Shown here: piece after piece, positions 30,313 through 38,977 of the stretch
Position numbering within the stretch: the first letter of the stretch is position 1
Layout of the letters: the number at the start of each line of letters is the position of its first letter
From: Thermoproteota archaeon
Lineage (GTDB): Archaea; Korarchaeota; Korarchaeia; Korarchaeales; JAOZGB01
Direction: 5' to 3'
NCBI GenBank assembly: GCA_027491935.1
Contig: JAOZGB010000006.1
Span: forward strand, 1 to 49,210
DNA: 49,210 nucleotides
Notes under the pieces: generated by a model
Told to the model about the DNA's origin: nothing
The model's database searches: none
The model's input: only the letters and a program-made list of their open reading frames with translations
Made by a program: the position numbers and the translations under genes

Positions 30313-32259
30313 ATGGGATATGGTGTTTTTATATGCCACTGCGGCCAGAACATTGCTGGAACCATAGACATTGAAAAGCTTGTTAGGAAGGTTTCGGGGA
30401 TAAGAGGAGTCACCCATGTAGAAGACTACATCTTCATGTGCTCTGATCCTGGCCAGGAGAGGATAAAAAAGGCTATAAAGGAGAAGAACCTTGAAGGTAT
30501 AGTTGTAGCAGCCTGCTCACCCTCTCTCCACGAGGAAACATTCAGGAAGGCTGCTGAAAGCGTAGGCCTAAACCCGTACCTGGTTGAAATCGCAAACATT
30601 AGAGAGTGGTCTGCATGGCCGCACCAGGCCGAGCCTGAGGAAGCAACCATGAAAGCCTTCAAAATAATAGAGTCAACAGTGGAGAAGCTTAACGGTGACA
30701 AGCCCCTAGAACCACTCAGGCTAGAAGTTGTGAGGAGAGTAATGGTTATAGGCGGCGGAATAGCCGGTATCCAGGCAGCATTGGACGTTGCAGAGGCCGG
30801 CATCGAAGTCATCCTTGTTGAGCGGAGCCCTAGTATAGGGGGCAGGATGGCTCAGCTATCTGAAACCTTCCCAACCTTGGACTGTCCGCAGTGCATTCTA
30901 ACCCCTAAGATGACAAGCGTCGCCCACCACCCCCTGGTAAAACTGCTAGCCTACTCCGAGGTCGAGGAGGTTTCAGGATCTGCAGGCAACTTCAAGGTGA
31001 AGGTAAGGAGGAAGCCAACATATGTTGACTGGAATAAATGCGTGGGATGCGGCTTATGCATGGAGGCCTGCCCCGTGGAGTTACCGTCAGAGTTTGAAAT
31101 GGGACTGGCCCATAGGAAGGCGATCTATATACAGTTCCCCCAGGCCGTGCCGAACAAGGCTGTCATAGACTCTGAGAACTGTATAAGGATGAAGTATGGC
31201 CGGGGGTGCGGCCTCTGCGCGCAGAAATGCCCGGCAAATGCGATAACATTCGAGGACAACGGGAAAGCGGAGGAGTACGATGTTGGGGCGATTATAGTTG
31301 CTACAGGCCTAGAAGTAATGGATAAGGCCAACTTCGCTGAGTATGGGGCTGGAGAGCTGAAAGATGTTCTAACAGGCCTAGAGTTTGAGAGGATGCTTGC
31401 CCCTTCCGGGCCGACCGGGGGGAAAGTTGTAAGACCATCAGACGGCAGGGTTCCCAAAGAGGTTGTTTTTATACAGTGTGTAGGCTCGAGGGACCCTGAA
31501 AACTGGAACCCCTACTGTTCAAAGATATGCTGCATGTACACGGCTAAGCAGGCTCTACTCTATAAACACGCTGTCCCCGGAGGCCAGGCATACATATTCT
31601 ACATTGATATCAGGGCCGACGGTAAGGGGTACGAGGAGTTCATTCATAGAGCAATGGCCGAGGAGGGAGTAATATACCTTAGGGGGAGGGTTGGCAGAGT
31701 GTACCAGGAGGGCGACAAGCTTAGAGTAGAGGGTGTTGACACCATCTCAGGGCTAAAAATAGTTATAGATGCCGACATGGTGGTCCTTGCAACAGCAGCC
31801 GTCCCAAGCAGCGGGGTTGAGGAGCTTGCTAAGAAGCTCAGAATACAGCTCGGCGAGGGCGGCTGGCTTAAGGAAGCCCACCTTAAGCTTAGGCCCCTCG
31901 AAACCCTAACATCAGGGGTATTCATAGCTGGAGCTGCGCAGTATCCCAAGGATATTACGGACACTGTTTCACAGGCGAGCGGGGCAGCTGCTAAGGCTGT
32001 AGCCTTCCTCTCGAAGGGCTACGTTGTAAGAGAGCCTCTGATAGCTGTGGTCAACGAGGACATATGCTCCGGCTGTGGAAACTGCGAGGAGGCTTGCTCG
32101 TACCAGGCGATAAAGGTTGTAGACGGGAAAGCAAATGTTGACGAGAGCCTATGCGAGGGATGCGGCTCGTGCACGGCAGCCTGCCCCTCCGGGGCTGTAC
32201 AGCTAAAAAACTACGATAAGAGGCAGATCATAAAGATGGTTGAGTCAATCGTAGGGTGA
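30313..32259 (+). CDS. hdrA: Heterodisulfide reductase subunit A-like flavoprotein
   Basis: A 648-residue HdrA, the flavin-containing core that can split electron pairs. The N-terminus has ICHCGQNIAGTIDIEKLV (Cys8, Cys10). The FAD site is VMVIGGGIAGIQAALDVAEA (Gly147 region), followed by TFPTLDCPQCILTPKM. A ferredoxin-like insert is CVGCGLCMEACPVE (from Cys243) with CGLCAQKCPANAI, and a C-terminal double ferredoxin has CSGCGNCEEACSYQ and CEGCGSCTAACPSG (from about residue 585). The length is that of classical archaeal HdrA. HdrB ends 10 nt upstream; MvhD starts 4 nt after the stop. Confidence 0.92.
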   Translation: MGYGVFICHCGQNIAGTIDIEKLVRKVSGIRGVTHVEDYIFMCSDPGQERIKKAIKEKNLEGIVVAACSPSLHEETFRKAAESVGLNPYLVEIANIREWSAWPHQAEPEEATMKAFKIIESTVEKLNGDKPLEPLRLEVVRRVMVIGGGIAGIQAALDVAEAGIEVILVERSPSIGGRMAQLSETFPTLDCPQCILTPKMTSVAHHPLVKLLAYSEVEEVSGSAGNFKVKVRRKPTYVDWNKCVGCGLCMEACPVELPSEFEMGLAHRKAIYIQFPQAVPNKAVIDSENCIRMKYGRGCGLCAQKCPANAITFEDNGKAEEYDVGAIIVATGLEVMDKANFAEYGAGELKDVLTGLEFERMLAPSGPTGGKVVRPSDGRVPKEVVFIQCVGSRDPENWNPYCSKICCMYTAKQALLYKHAVPGGQAYIFYIDIRADGKGYEEFIHRAMAEEGVIYLRGRVGRVYQEGDKLRVEGVDTISGLKIVIDADMVVLATAAVPSSGVEELAKKLRIQLGEGGWLKEAHLKLRPLETLTSGVFIAGAAQYPKDITDTVSQASGAAAKAVAFLSKGYVVREPLIAVVNEDICSGCGNCEEACSYQAIKVVDGKANVDESLCEGCGSCTAACPSGAVQLKNYDKRQIIKMVESIVG

Positions 32260-32263
32260 ATGT

Positions 32264-32686
32264 ATGGGGGAGTTCAAACCGGTCATTGTAGGTTTTCTGT
32301 GTAGATGGTGCGCCTCAGCAGCAGCCGACCTTGCGGGGACGTCAAGGCTGCAATATCCCGCCACGATCAGGCCGATAAGAGTTAACTGCTCAAGCATGGT
32401 TGACCCAGCATATATTCTAAGAGCCTTGCTTGAGGGAGCGGACGGCGTACTTGTCGGTGCATGCCATCCCGGGGACTGCCATTATGTAGATGGAAACCTT
32501 AAGGAAAGGAGGAGGATTGCAGTCATCAAAAACACACTCGGCAAGCTCGGCCTACAGCCGGAAAGGGTTAGATTCGAGTATATAAGCACCTCAGAAGGCC
32601 TTAAATTCGCAAAGGTTGCAGAAGAGTTTACCCGCCAAATAAGGAAGCTGGGGCCTAACCCGCTTAGAGGCGGTTTCGATGATTAG
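32264..32686 (+). CDS. mvhD: MvhD-like iron-sulfur protein
   Basis: A 140-residue protein of the MvhD/HdrA-associated 2Fe-2S family, which links HdrA to an electron donor such as a hydrogenase, formate dehydrogenase or F420-type enzyme. Conserved cysteines are in VIVGFLCRWCASAAADLAG, RVNCSSMVDP and GACHPGDCHYVDGN. The next gene encodes an FrhB-like protein instead of hydrogenase subunits, so the donor here probably is not H2 directly. Its end overlaps the next start by 8 nt (32679-32686). Confidence 0.88.
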   Translation: MGEFKPVIVGFLCRWCASAAADLAGTSRLQYPATIRPIRVNCSSMVDPAYILRALLEGADGVLVGACHPGDCHYVDGNLKERRRIAVIKNTLGKLGLQPERVRFEYISTSEGLKFAKVAEEFTRQIRKLGPNPLRGGFDD

Positions 32687-33752
32687 AGCCGTGCTCAGAG
32701 GAGACGTACACAAACAGGCAGTATCACTCCTTACGGAACTACTCTCTAAGGGATTGGCAGACTATGTCCTGGCCTACAGGACTAGGGGTGAAGGCGTTGA
32801 AGCCTGCATCTACAGGAAAGGTGACGTGCTAGATCTTAACGTTTTCACCCCTACTATCCCCGGCTTGCCTATTCCTACAATTCTATCATGGTCCTCAACG
32901 TCAGGATTGAAGGGGGTGGTTGCCGCCATTGTTAAGCCTTGTATGGCCAGGGCCATCGTCGAACTCGCTAAGCTCCAGCAGATAGATAGGGATAAGCTTA
33001 TAATAGTCTCAGTAGACTGTATCGGAACCATAGACGTCGAAAACTATAAAGACCTACTTGAGGAAGGGTTTACCCAGACAGGTATCACAGAGGAATGCCT
33101 AAATGGAAGACTGGAGATGAGGGAGGCGTGCGGCCTATGTACAGACCCTGTTCCCCCCGTTTTCGACCTACACCTTTCACCGTACAAGGGTGGACTCTAC
33201 GCTTACGCCGGTTCAAAACTCGGGAATAAAATATTAGAGGTATTGAAAGCCCCAAGAGAGGAAGGAGATCCCTATGTCAAGTTTAAAAATCTCATTTCCA
33301 GAAGACAGGAGGAGAAGCAGAGGTATGTGGAAGAAGCGAAGTTCAAAGGTTTTGATGAGCTTCAGAAATTCTTCGAGGACTGTATAGGATGCCATAACTG
33401 TATGGAGGTATGCCCCCTGTGCTTTTGTAAAGAGTGCTTCTACGATTCACCCAGGTACGACTACGTAACCAGACGCTTTCTTTCATGGAGCCCCCAGGAC
33501 GGTATGACCCCTCTCCTCCAGTCAAAACTTCAATTCCATGTTGGTAGAGCGGTCCACATGTCAACCTCATGTGTTGAGTGCGGACTCTGCGAGCAAGCCT
33601 GCCCCAAGGACATAAACCTTACAAGGCTTTTCCTCCTATTAGCAGAGGCAAACCAGGAGCTTTTCAGCTATAGGGCTGGAAGGAGCGTGGAGGAGGAGCC
33701 TCCGCTTAGAACATTCCACGCCGAAGGACTTTCAAGCTTTGAAGGTGGCTGA
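32679..33752 (+). CDS. FrhB/FdhB-like flavin iron-sulfur protein
   Basis: A 357-residue protein resembling the F420-binding beta subunits FrhB/FdhB. The N-terminal 200 residues match the FrhB fold (GVVAAIVKPCMARAIVELA, DKLIIVSVDCIGTIDVENY, REACGLCTDPVPPVFDLHL). The C-terminal part adds two 4Fe-4S motifs, DCIGCHNCMEVCPLCFC and CVECGLCEQACPKD. Such subunits bind FAD and exchange hydride with F420H2, or in some lineages with NAD(P)H. Its position after MvhD suggests it feeds or drains electrons of the Hdr complex. The next gene starts inside or just after its stop. Confidence 0.8.
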   Translation: MIRAVLRGDVHKQAVSLLTELLSKGLADYVLAYRTRGEGVEACIYRKGDVLDLNVFTPTIPGLPIPTILSWSSTSGLKGVVAAIVKPCMARAIVELAKLQQIDRDKLIIVSVDCIGTIDVENYKDLLEEGFTQTGITEECLNGRLEMREACGLCTDPVPPVFDLHLSPYKGGLYAYAGSKLGNKILEVLKAPREEGDPYVKFKNLISRRQEEKQRYVEEAKFKGFDELQKFFEDCIGCHNCMEVCPLCFCKECFYDSPRYDYVTRRFLSWSPQDGMTPLLQSKLQFHVGRAVHMSTSCVECGLCEQACPKDINLTRLFLLLAEANQELFSYRAGRSVEEEPPLRTFHAEGLSSFEGG

Positions 33753-33753
33753 G

Positions 33754-34941
33754 ATGATGCTAACCGAAGCTGAAGTTAGAAACCTGAGTATCTGTGCAGG
33801 TTGCGGGCAGTGCCTTGTGGACTGCCCCGTATACAAGGCTTCAGCCGACACGACGCATCTTCCACTATTTAAAGGCCGGATGCTGCGAAAGATATACGAG
33901 TCGTCGCACGGTATACTTTCAGCATTAGCCGCAGACCCAAGGTCTGAGGTTGAACGCCTACTTTCAGCATGGAGTAGCAGGATATATGAGTGCACGCTGT
34001 GTGGCGCATGCTCCGAAAACTGTAAGTACGAGATTGAACCCCACAAGCTATGGTATAGGCTCAGGGAGTACGTTTACACCAGGAACTATGCCCCTGACAG
34101 CTTGAAAGCTGTCGTAGAAAACCTCAGGGTTCACGGGAACCCCTACGGCCTGTCAAAGGGTGCCAGAAGATTCTGGCTTCGTAAAGCCTCGTCTAAAGTG
34201 GGGATCCCTGTTGGAGAGGCAAAGACCATATACTTCATAGGGTGTACAACTGTTGCGAAGCATGAGGATAGGCCCATAGCTATTTCTATGGCTAAAATAC
34301 TTAACAAAGCCGGCGTGGACTGGGCGATCCTAGGTGTTGAGGAGCCGTGCTGCGGAGCACCCATTCAAATGATAGGAGACGAAACCCTCCTATATGGGCA
34401 TGCTAGGAGGGTTGTCCAGAAACTCAGGGAGGCAGGTGCTGAAACCGTCGTTACAGCATGTCCAACATGTTACAGAATGTTATCACAGGAGTACAAGGCT
34501 ATTCTCGGCGGAGATCTCCCATTCAAGGTTGAACATTCCTCAACCTATGTTAAAAGGCTCATTGAAGAAGGGTATATAAGGGTTGGTTATGCTGGCGTTA
34601 AAGCCGGATATCATGATCCATGCGAGCTTTCAAGGCATACTGGGATAATATCAGAGCCCCGCAGGCTTATGGAGATGGTCGGATACGAGGTTTATGACCC
34701 TGACTATAGTGGGGAGAAAACATTCTGCTGTGGCGGTGGCGGTATGATAAAGGCCTGCAATGCTGAGCTAAGCAGTAAAGTTTCAACAGTCAGGGTTCAC
34801 CAGCTGGCTAGGGGAGGCGTGGACATAATAGTTACAGCCTGCCCTTCATGTAAGTCCTCCCTTTCAGCTGCATCATCAGGCTTAGGATTAAAAGTATTAG
34901 ATATCGTTGAGGCGGTAGCCCAAAACCTTGAGGATGGATGA
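33754..34941 (+). CDS. HdrD/GlpC-type iron-sulfur protein with two CCG domains
   Basis: A 395-residue protein. Two 4Fe-4S motifs lie at the N-terminus (CAGCGQCLVDCPVY; CTLCGACSENCKYE), followed by two CCG domains: YFIGCTTVAKHEDR, EEPCCGAPIQMIGD, TACPTCYRMLSQ, then GYHDPCELSRHTGI, TFCCGGGGMIKACN, TACPSCKSSLSA. This is the HdrC+HdrB fusion plan of HdrD, GlpC or LutA-like proteins. ATG 33754 follows the FrhB-like stop (33750-33752) with a GGTGG ribosome-binding stretch before it. The operon thus has both a separate HdrB/HdrC pair and this fused version, implying two disulfide-like or quinone-like reaction sites. Confidence 0.85.
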   Translation: MMLTEAEVRNLSICAGCGQCLVDCPVYKASADTTHLPLFKGRMLRKIYESSHGILSALAADPRSEVERLLSAWSSRIYECTLCGACSENCKYEIEPHKLWYRLREYVYTRNYAPDSLKAVVENLRVHGNPYGLSKGARRFWLRKASSKVGIPVGEAKTIYFIGCTTVAKHEDRPIAISMAKILNKAGVDWAILGVEEPCCGAPIQMIGDETLLYGHARRVVQKLREAGAETVVTACPTCYRMLSQEYKAILGGDLPFKVEHSSTYVKRLIEEGYIRVGYAGVKAGYHDPCELSRHTGIISEPRRLMEMVGYEVYDPDYSGEKTFCCGGGGMIKACNAELSSKVSTVRVHQLARGGVDIIVTACPSCKSSLSAASSGLGLKVLDIVEAVAQNLEDG

Positions 34942-34975
34942 GACATGTAGTCTAAAACTGATGGGTGGCAGTGAT

Positions 34976-35902
34976 ATGGCTCCCCAGCTTACTGCTATTG
35001 GAAATCCGGTGTTTGACATAATAGAGACCCCATATGTTAAGACGGAGGGCCGGGTACTGTCGGGGTGTAGCACCAATGCCTGCCTTGCCTTTTCAAAACT
35101 CGGTGGTAGATCAGCACTTGTAGGAAGGGTTGGAAGGGACTTCTACAGGAAGCTTCTAAGAAAGACTGGTGAGTACGGGGTTCACGCCTACCCCCTGCCC
35201 TCACGGGAGTCTGGCGGCTTCCACCTCGTATACCTTGATAGCAGGATGACAGATAGAACGTTAAAGGTTTTAGGCATCGCTGGAACCATAGACTATGGCG
35301 AGTTTCCAAGAGAGCTTCTCGAATCCGAGCTATTCATTATAGCTCCTATCCTCGGCGAGATCGACTACCATTTTGTCAGAATGTTGCGTGGAGACATAGG
35401 CCCGGATAGGCCTATACTTGTAGACCCTCAGGGGCTAATAAGGGAAATAGACAGGGGTGTTGTGGTCAGAAAGCCTAGGGAGGACGCCTATAAGGTACTA
35501 TCCATTTCCGACGTTTTTAAGCCGAACGAGCATGAGTGCGAGGTACTATTCCCGGGCCTACATCCCTCTAAGGCTGCCGTTGAAATCGTTAGGAGGGGAT
35601 CAAAAGTTGGAATCGTAACGGTCGCCGACAGAGGCTCATACGTGGCATGGAACAACAAGCTTTACCATGTCCCAGCCTATAAAACCGTTGAGAGGGACCC
35701 GACGGGGTGTGGAGACGTCTATATAGGGGCCTACGCTTATAAGTACCTTCAGACAGGCGACCCTCTAGTGTCTTCAGCCTACGCCTCTGCAGCTGCATCC
35801 TTCATGGTTGAAAGCGTCGGCCCAGACTTCCCACTGCCTAGGAAGACCGTGGAGGAAAGATTTCAATGGATATATGACAGGGTTGAGAGAGTAGAGGCGT
35901 AG
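34976..35902 (+). CDS. PfkB-family sugar/polyol kinase, candidate inositol kinase
   Basis: A 308-residue ribokinase-fold kinase. It starts LTAIGNPVFDIIE and ALVGRVGRDFYRKLL with the family's first motif (GxVGxDxxG), and has the C-terminal signature ERDPTGCGDVYIGAYAYKYL with the catalytic Asp and the anion hole (DPTGCGD in place of DTTGAGD). The substrate pocket cannot be read from sequence. ATG 34976 is chosen because GGTGG stands just upstream; upstream ATGs at 34928 and 34934 lie in the HdrD-like coding end. It ends 3 nt before the archaetidylinositol-type synthase. Archaeal PfkB kinases include a myo-inositol 3-kinase whose product is the synthase's substrate, so this activity is a strong guess. 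Confidence 0.8.
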   Translation: MAPQLTAIGNPVFDIIETPYVKTEGRVLSGCSTNACLAFSKLGGRSALVGRVGRDFYRKLLRKTGEYGVHAYPLPSRESGGFHLVYLDSRMTDRTLKVLGIAGTIDYGEFPRELLESELFIIAPILGEIDYHFVRMLRGDIGPDRPILVDPQGLIREIDRGVVVRKPREDAYKVLSISDVFKPNEHECEVLFPGLHPSKAAVEIVRRGSKVGIVTVADRGSYVAWNNKLYHVPAYKTVERDPTGCGDVYIGAYAYKYLQTGDPLVSSAYASAAASFMVESVGPDFPLPRKTVEERFQWIYDRVERVEA

Positions 35903-35905
35903 AAC

Positions 35906-36493
35906 ATGGGCGGCAAGCTTAGAGAATGGTACGAGGAGAAGACTGTGAAAATCGGCCGCTTGCTCCTGAAGACAAGGTTGGAGCCCAACCATCTCACAAT
36001 TCTCAGTCTAATTCCCGCAATAGCATCTTTCCTGCTGGTTTCGGAGGCAATGCTATGGCAGGGCCTACTCATGTTCCTTCTATCTGTGTCAATGGACGTG
36101 CTGGACGGAAGCCTGGCGAGAGCTTCTAAGAAGACAACAAGATTTGGGAAGCTTCTGGACCACTATGTAGACCGGTGCGTGGAATCCCTCTACCTCATAG
36201 GTCTAACAGCCGGCCAGTACATACCTGGGTGGATGGGTGCATTAGCCGTTCTATCAGACATCTCACCAAGCTATATAAGGGCTAGGGGGGAGGCTGAAAT
36301 AAAAGTTCAGGCGATGTCAGTAGGCCTCTTCGAGCGGAAGGAGAAGATAGGAGTCATAGCTATGGGAAGCATTATTGAATTCTTCTATCCCGGGGCTGTC
36401 AGCATGGCAGTAGCCATACTAATAGTTGGAAGCCTGATAACATCTGTCCAGAGGCTCCTATTCTTCAGGAAAGCTGAAAGCAACAACCATTGA
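35906..36493 (+). CDS. CDP-alcohol phosphotransferase, archaetidylinositol-phosphate synthase type
   Basis: A 195-residue membrane enzyme with the complete CDP-alcohol phosphotransferase motif SMDVLDGSLAR then FGKLLDHYVDR: Asp64, Asp67, Gly68, Ala71, Arg72, Gly81, Asp85, Asp89. About five membrane helices follow (LLMFLLSVSMDVLD, LYLIGLTAGQYIPGW, SMAVAILIVGSLITSV). In archaea this size and the N-terminal LRLEPNHLT-like start (KTRLEPNHLTILSLI) fit archaetidylinositol-phosphate synthase, which joins CDP-archaeol and inositol-1-phosphate. Start ATG 35906, 3 nt after the kinase stop. Confidence 0.85.
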   Translation: MGGKLREWYEEKTVKIGRLLLKTRLEPNHLTILSLIPAIASFLLVSEAMLWQGLLMFLLSVSMDVLDGSLARASKKTTRFGKLLDHYVDRCVESLYLIGLTAGQYIPGWMGALAVLSDISPSYIRARGEAEIKVQAMSVGLFERKEKIGVIAMGSIIEFFYPGAVSMAVAILIVGSLITSVQRLLFFRKAESNNH

Positions 36494-36517
36494 AATTGTT
36501 AAAATCTTAAAACTAAC

Positions 36518-37258
36518 TTGTACCATAACAGGGATAGACTACCCCTAGAGGCGAATGACTTGCCTGAGGAAACGGAGGGGCGTGGTGAGACTGTCAGGAT
36601 CTACATTATGGGTAAGGAGTACAGGGTTCCCGCAGGGCTGACAATAATGAAAGCGATGGAATACGCCGGGTACAGGTTTATAAGGGGAGCTGGATGCCGC
36701 GGGGGCTTCTGCGGCGCATGCGCAACAGTTTATAGAAAAGAGGGAGACTACAAGCTCTACACAGACCTAGCATGCCAGAAGACTGTTGAAGACGGCATGT
36801 ACCTTGTGCAACTACCATTCGTCCCAGCTAATAAAGCTGTGTATGATATTGAGGAGCTCAGGCCTGAACCTAACATCCTACTCAGATTCTACCCTGAGAT
36901 CGCCAGGTGCGTAAGCTGCAACACATGCACAAAGGCCTGCCCTCAGGATATAGAGGTGATGTACGCCATCCAGCACGCACTTAGGGGGGAGATCGAGAGG
37001 GTCGCAAACATGACCTTCGACTGCATCCAATGCGGCCTATGCACCATAAGATGCCCTGCTGAGATACCTCACTACCATGTTTTCCAGCTTGCAAGAAGGA
37101 TCTACGGCAGGTACATCCTTAAGCCCGCGAGGCATGTTAGGGAGAGAATCAAGGAGATTGAAAGCGGAAAGTACGACCAGGAGATGGATAAGCTCCTAAC
37201 CGTTAGCGTGGAGGAGCTGAAGCGGATATATGAGAATAGGGGTAGAATCGAGGAATAG
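36518..37258 (+). CDS. Fumarate reductase/succinate dehydrogenase-like iron-sulfur protein
   Basis: A 246-residue protein (TTG 36518; ATG 36608 is an alternative). Residues about 25-105 form a 2Fe-2S ferredoxin fold with GAGCRGGFCGACATVYR and a later ACQKTV Cys. Residues about 125-185 have two 4Fe-4S motifs, CVSCNTCTKACPQD and CIQCGLCTIRCPAE. This differs from classical SdhB, whose last motif ligates a 3Fe-4S cluster, and recalls TfrB of thiol:fumarate reductase without its CCG half. The partner flavoprotein follows 9 nt downstream. No membrane anchor gene is nearby, so a soluble complex is likely, perhaps fed by the Hdr proteins. Confidence 0.82.
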   Translation: MYHNRDRLPLEANDLPEETEGRGETVRIYIMGKEYRVPAGLTIMKAMEYAGYRFIRGAGCRGGFCGACATVYRKEGDYKLYTDLACQKTVEDGMYLVQLPFVPANKAVYDIEELRPEPNILLRFYPEIARCVSCNTCTKACPQDIEVMYAIQHALRGEIERVANMTFDCIQCGLCTIRCPAEIPHYHVFQLARRIYGRYILKPARHVRERIKEIESGKYDQEMDKLLTVSVEELKRIYENRGRIEE

Positions 37259-37267
37259 GTGTAGAGG

Positions 37268-38920
37268 ATGAAGCTGATAAGAGGCTATCCAGCGTACATG
37301 CGTGAAAGCATAGAGCATGTTGAGAAGACGAGGCCTAGAAGGATGAAGGAGAAGTATAGAACTCTATCCATCGAGGAGAGGGAGGAACTCCTGAGGAAGT
37401 ATCACCCTGACTACAAGCCTGGAACGAAAAGGCCTCTGAAGATAGGCCCTAGCAAGGGGATGATCGCACCCCACGAAGTCATAGACCTGCTTGAAGCCCA
37501 CCCAATAGTAAAGCCTGAAGACGTGAACCTTGACGAGATAGACATAGACGTCGACCTTCTAATAATAGGAGGCGGCGGGGCAGGGATGACAGCGGCGCTC
37601 TGGGCGCTGGAGGAGGGCTTGAAGCCTGAAGACATACTAATAGTGACGAAGCTAAGGCTTGGAGACTCAAACAGCATCATGAGCCAGGGCGGAGTGCAGG
37701 CTGCCGACAGGCCGCCTGACTCTCCTATTAGACACTTCATCGACATAGTAGGAGGGGGGCACTTCACAAATGACAGGAGACTTGTGAAAATACTAACCAT
37801 GACTGCACCCTACATGATGGCTTGGCTTGAGAGGCTTGGCCTAATGTTCGACAAGGACGAGGAGGGGAACATGCTCGAACTATGGGGCGGCGGAACATCC
37901 ATTAGGAGAATGCACTCGTGCAAGGACTATACGGGAATGGAAATAGTAAGGGTTTTAAGAGACGAGGTTCGGAACAGGCAGGTGCCATGCCTCGAATTCA
38001 CCTCAGCCGTCGAGCTGCTGACAGACGAGGAGGAAGACAGGGTGGTAGGCGCCGTCCTACTAAACATGGAAAGCCAGCAGTACTATGTGGCAAGAGCCAA
38101 GGCCACAATACTCGCAACCGGGGGCTTCGGAAGGATTCACATACAAGGATACCCAACAACCAACCATTACGGTGCAACTATGGACGGGGTAGTCCTAGCG
38201 TATCACGTCGGCGCGAGACTAAGGGATCTAGATGCAACACAGTACCATCCTACCGGAGCCGCCTACCCGGAGCAGATAGTAGGACTACTTGTAACCGAGA
38301 AGGTCAGGGGCGCAGGGGCCCAGGTTGTAAACAGGCACGGGGAACAGTTCGTCTTCCCACTTGAACCGCGTGACGTGGAGGCTGCCGCCATAATAAGAGA
38401 GTGCTGGGATAGGAACAACGGGGTTGAAACCCCCACTGGAATGCGGGGTGTCTGGCTGGACACCCCGATGATAGAAGAGCTGAGAGGACGCGGCGCATTT
38501 AAAAGAATGTTCCCTGCAATCCACAAGATGTACAGTAGGGTTGGCATAGATCCAGCCCAGGATCCGGTGCTCGTCTTTCCAACATTACACTACATGAATG
38601 GGGGGATAATAATAGATGAGAAAGCCCAGACGACTGTTAAAGGATTATTCGCGGCCGGCGAGACCACGGGCGGGGTCCACGGGAAGAACAGGCTGATGGG
38701 AAACTCAATACTTGACTACCTTGTATTCGGAAGAATAGCTGGAATTCATGCTGCAAGGTTTGCGAAGCACACGAGCCCCGGGAAGCCGAGCTTGAAACAC
38801 GTTATCAAGTATGAAGAGATGCTGAAGGCTGCGGGAATAGAGACGGATAGAAGATCCCCGGTGCTGCTTCCAGACTACCGCGGGGAAAGGGTTTTAGCCA
38901 GAAGGATAGAGATCCTATGA
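37268..38920 (+). CDS. Fumarate reductase/succinate dehydrogenase-like flavoprotein
   Basis: A 550-residue FAD enzyme. The FAD site is LLIIGGGGAGMTAALWALEE (glycines 101-106). At the place where membrane-bound SdhA/FrdA have the flavin-linked His, this reads DSNSIMSQGGVQ with Asn135, so FAD should be non-covalent, as in soluble fumarate reductases. Catalytic motifs are present: TQYHPTGAAYP (His327), VTEKVRGAGAQVV (Arg), PTLHYMNGGIII and HGKNRLMGNSILDYLVFGRI. A 90-residue N-terminal extension, Arg/Lys-rich, precedes the FAD domain. It may reduce fumarate with electrons from the iron-sulfur subunit upstream, or oxidise succinate or a related compound. Confidence 0.88.
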   Translation: MKLIRGYPAYMRESIEHVEKTRPRRMKEKYRTLSIEEREELLRKYHPDYKPGTKRPLKIGPSKGMIAPHEVIDLLEAHPIVKPEDVNLDEIDIDVDLLIIGGGGAGMTAALWALEEGLKPEDILIVTKLRLGDSNSIMSQGGVQAADRPPDSPIRHFIDIVGGGHFTNDRRLVKILTMTAPYMMAWLERLGLMFDKDEEGNMLELWGGGTSIRRMHSCKDYTGMEIVRVLRDEVRNRQVPCLEFTSAVELLTDEEEDRVVGAVLLNMESQQYYVARAKATILATGGFGRIHIQGYPTTNHYGATMDGVVLAYHVGARLRDLDATQYHPTGAAYPEQIVGLLVTEKVRGAGAQVVNRHGEQFVFPLEPRDVEAAAIIRECWDRNNGVETPTGMRGVWLDTPMIEELRGRGAFKRMFPAIHKMYSRVGIDPAQDPVLVFPTLHYMNGGIIIDEKAQTTVKGLFAAGETTGGVHGKNRLMGNSILDYLVFGRIAGIHAARFAKHTSPGKPSLKHVIKYEEMLKAAGIETDRRSPVLLPDYRGERVLARRIEIL

Positions 38921-38940
38921 ATGTACTAAACTGTCCCATA

Positions 38941-38954
38941 ACATTTATAATATT
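38941..38954 (+). promoter_or_regulatory. TATA-like box of the DUF835 gene
   Basis: ACATTTATAATATT lies 24-37 nt before the TTG at 38978, spaced for a leaderless transcript. It marks a new transcription unit after the redox operon. Confidence 0.5.
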
Positions 38955-38977
38955 AGTCGCCGGTATCACCCATAAGA

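Noticed and set aside
29014-34941. Methanogenic heterodisulfide reductase and hence a methanogen
   Set aside because: HdrABC and MvhD homologues are common in non-methanogens; no mcr or other methanogenesis gene is present in this window.
37268-38920. L-aspartate oxidase (NadB) or adenylylsulfate reductase A
   Set aside because: The dedicated iron-sulfur partner just upstream and the retained HPTG/VRG/LMGNS motifs fit fumarate reductase/succinate dehydrogenase better; no nadA or aprB gene is adjacent.
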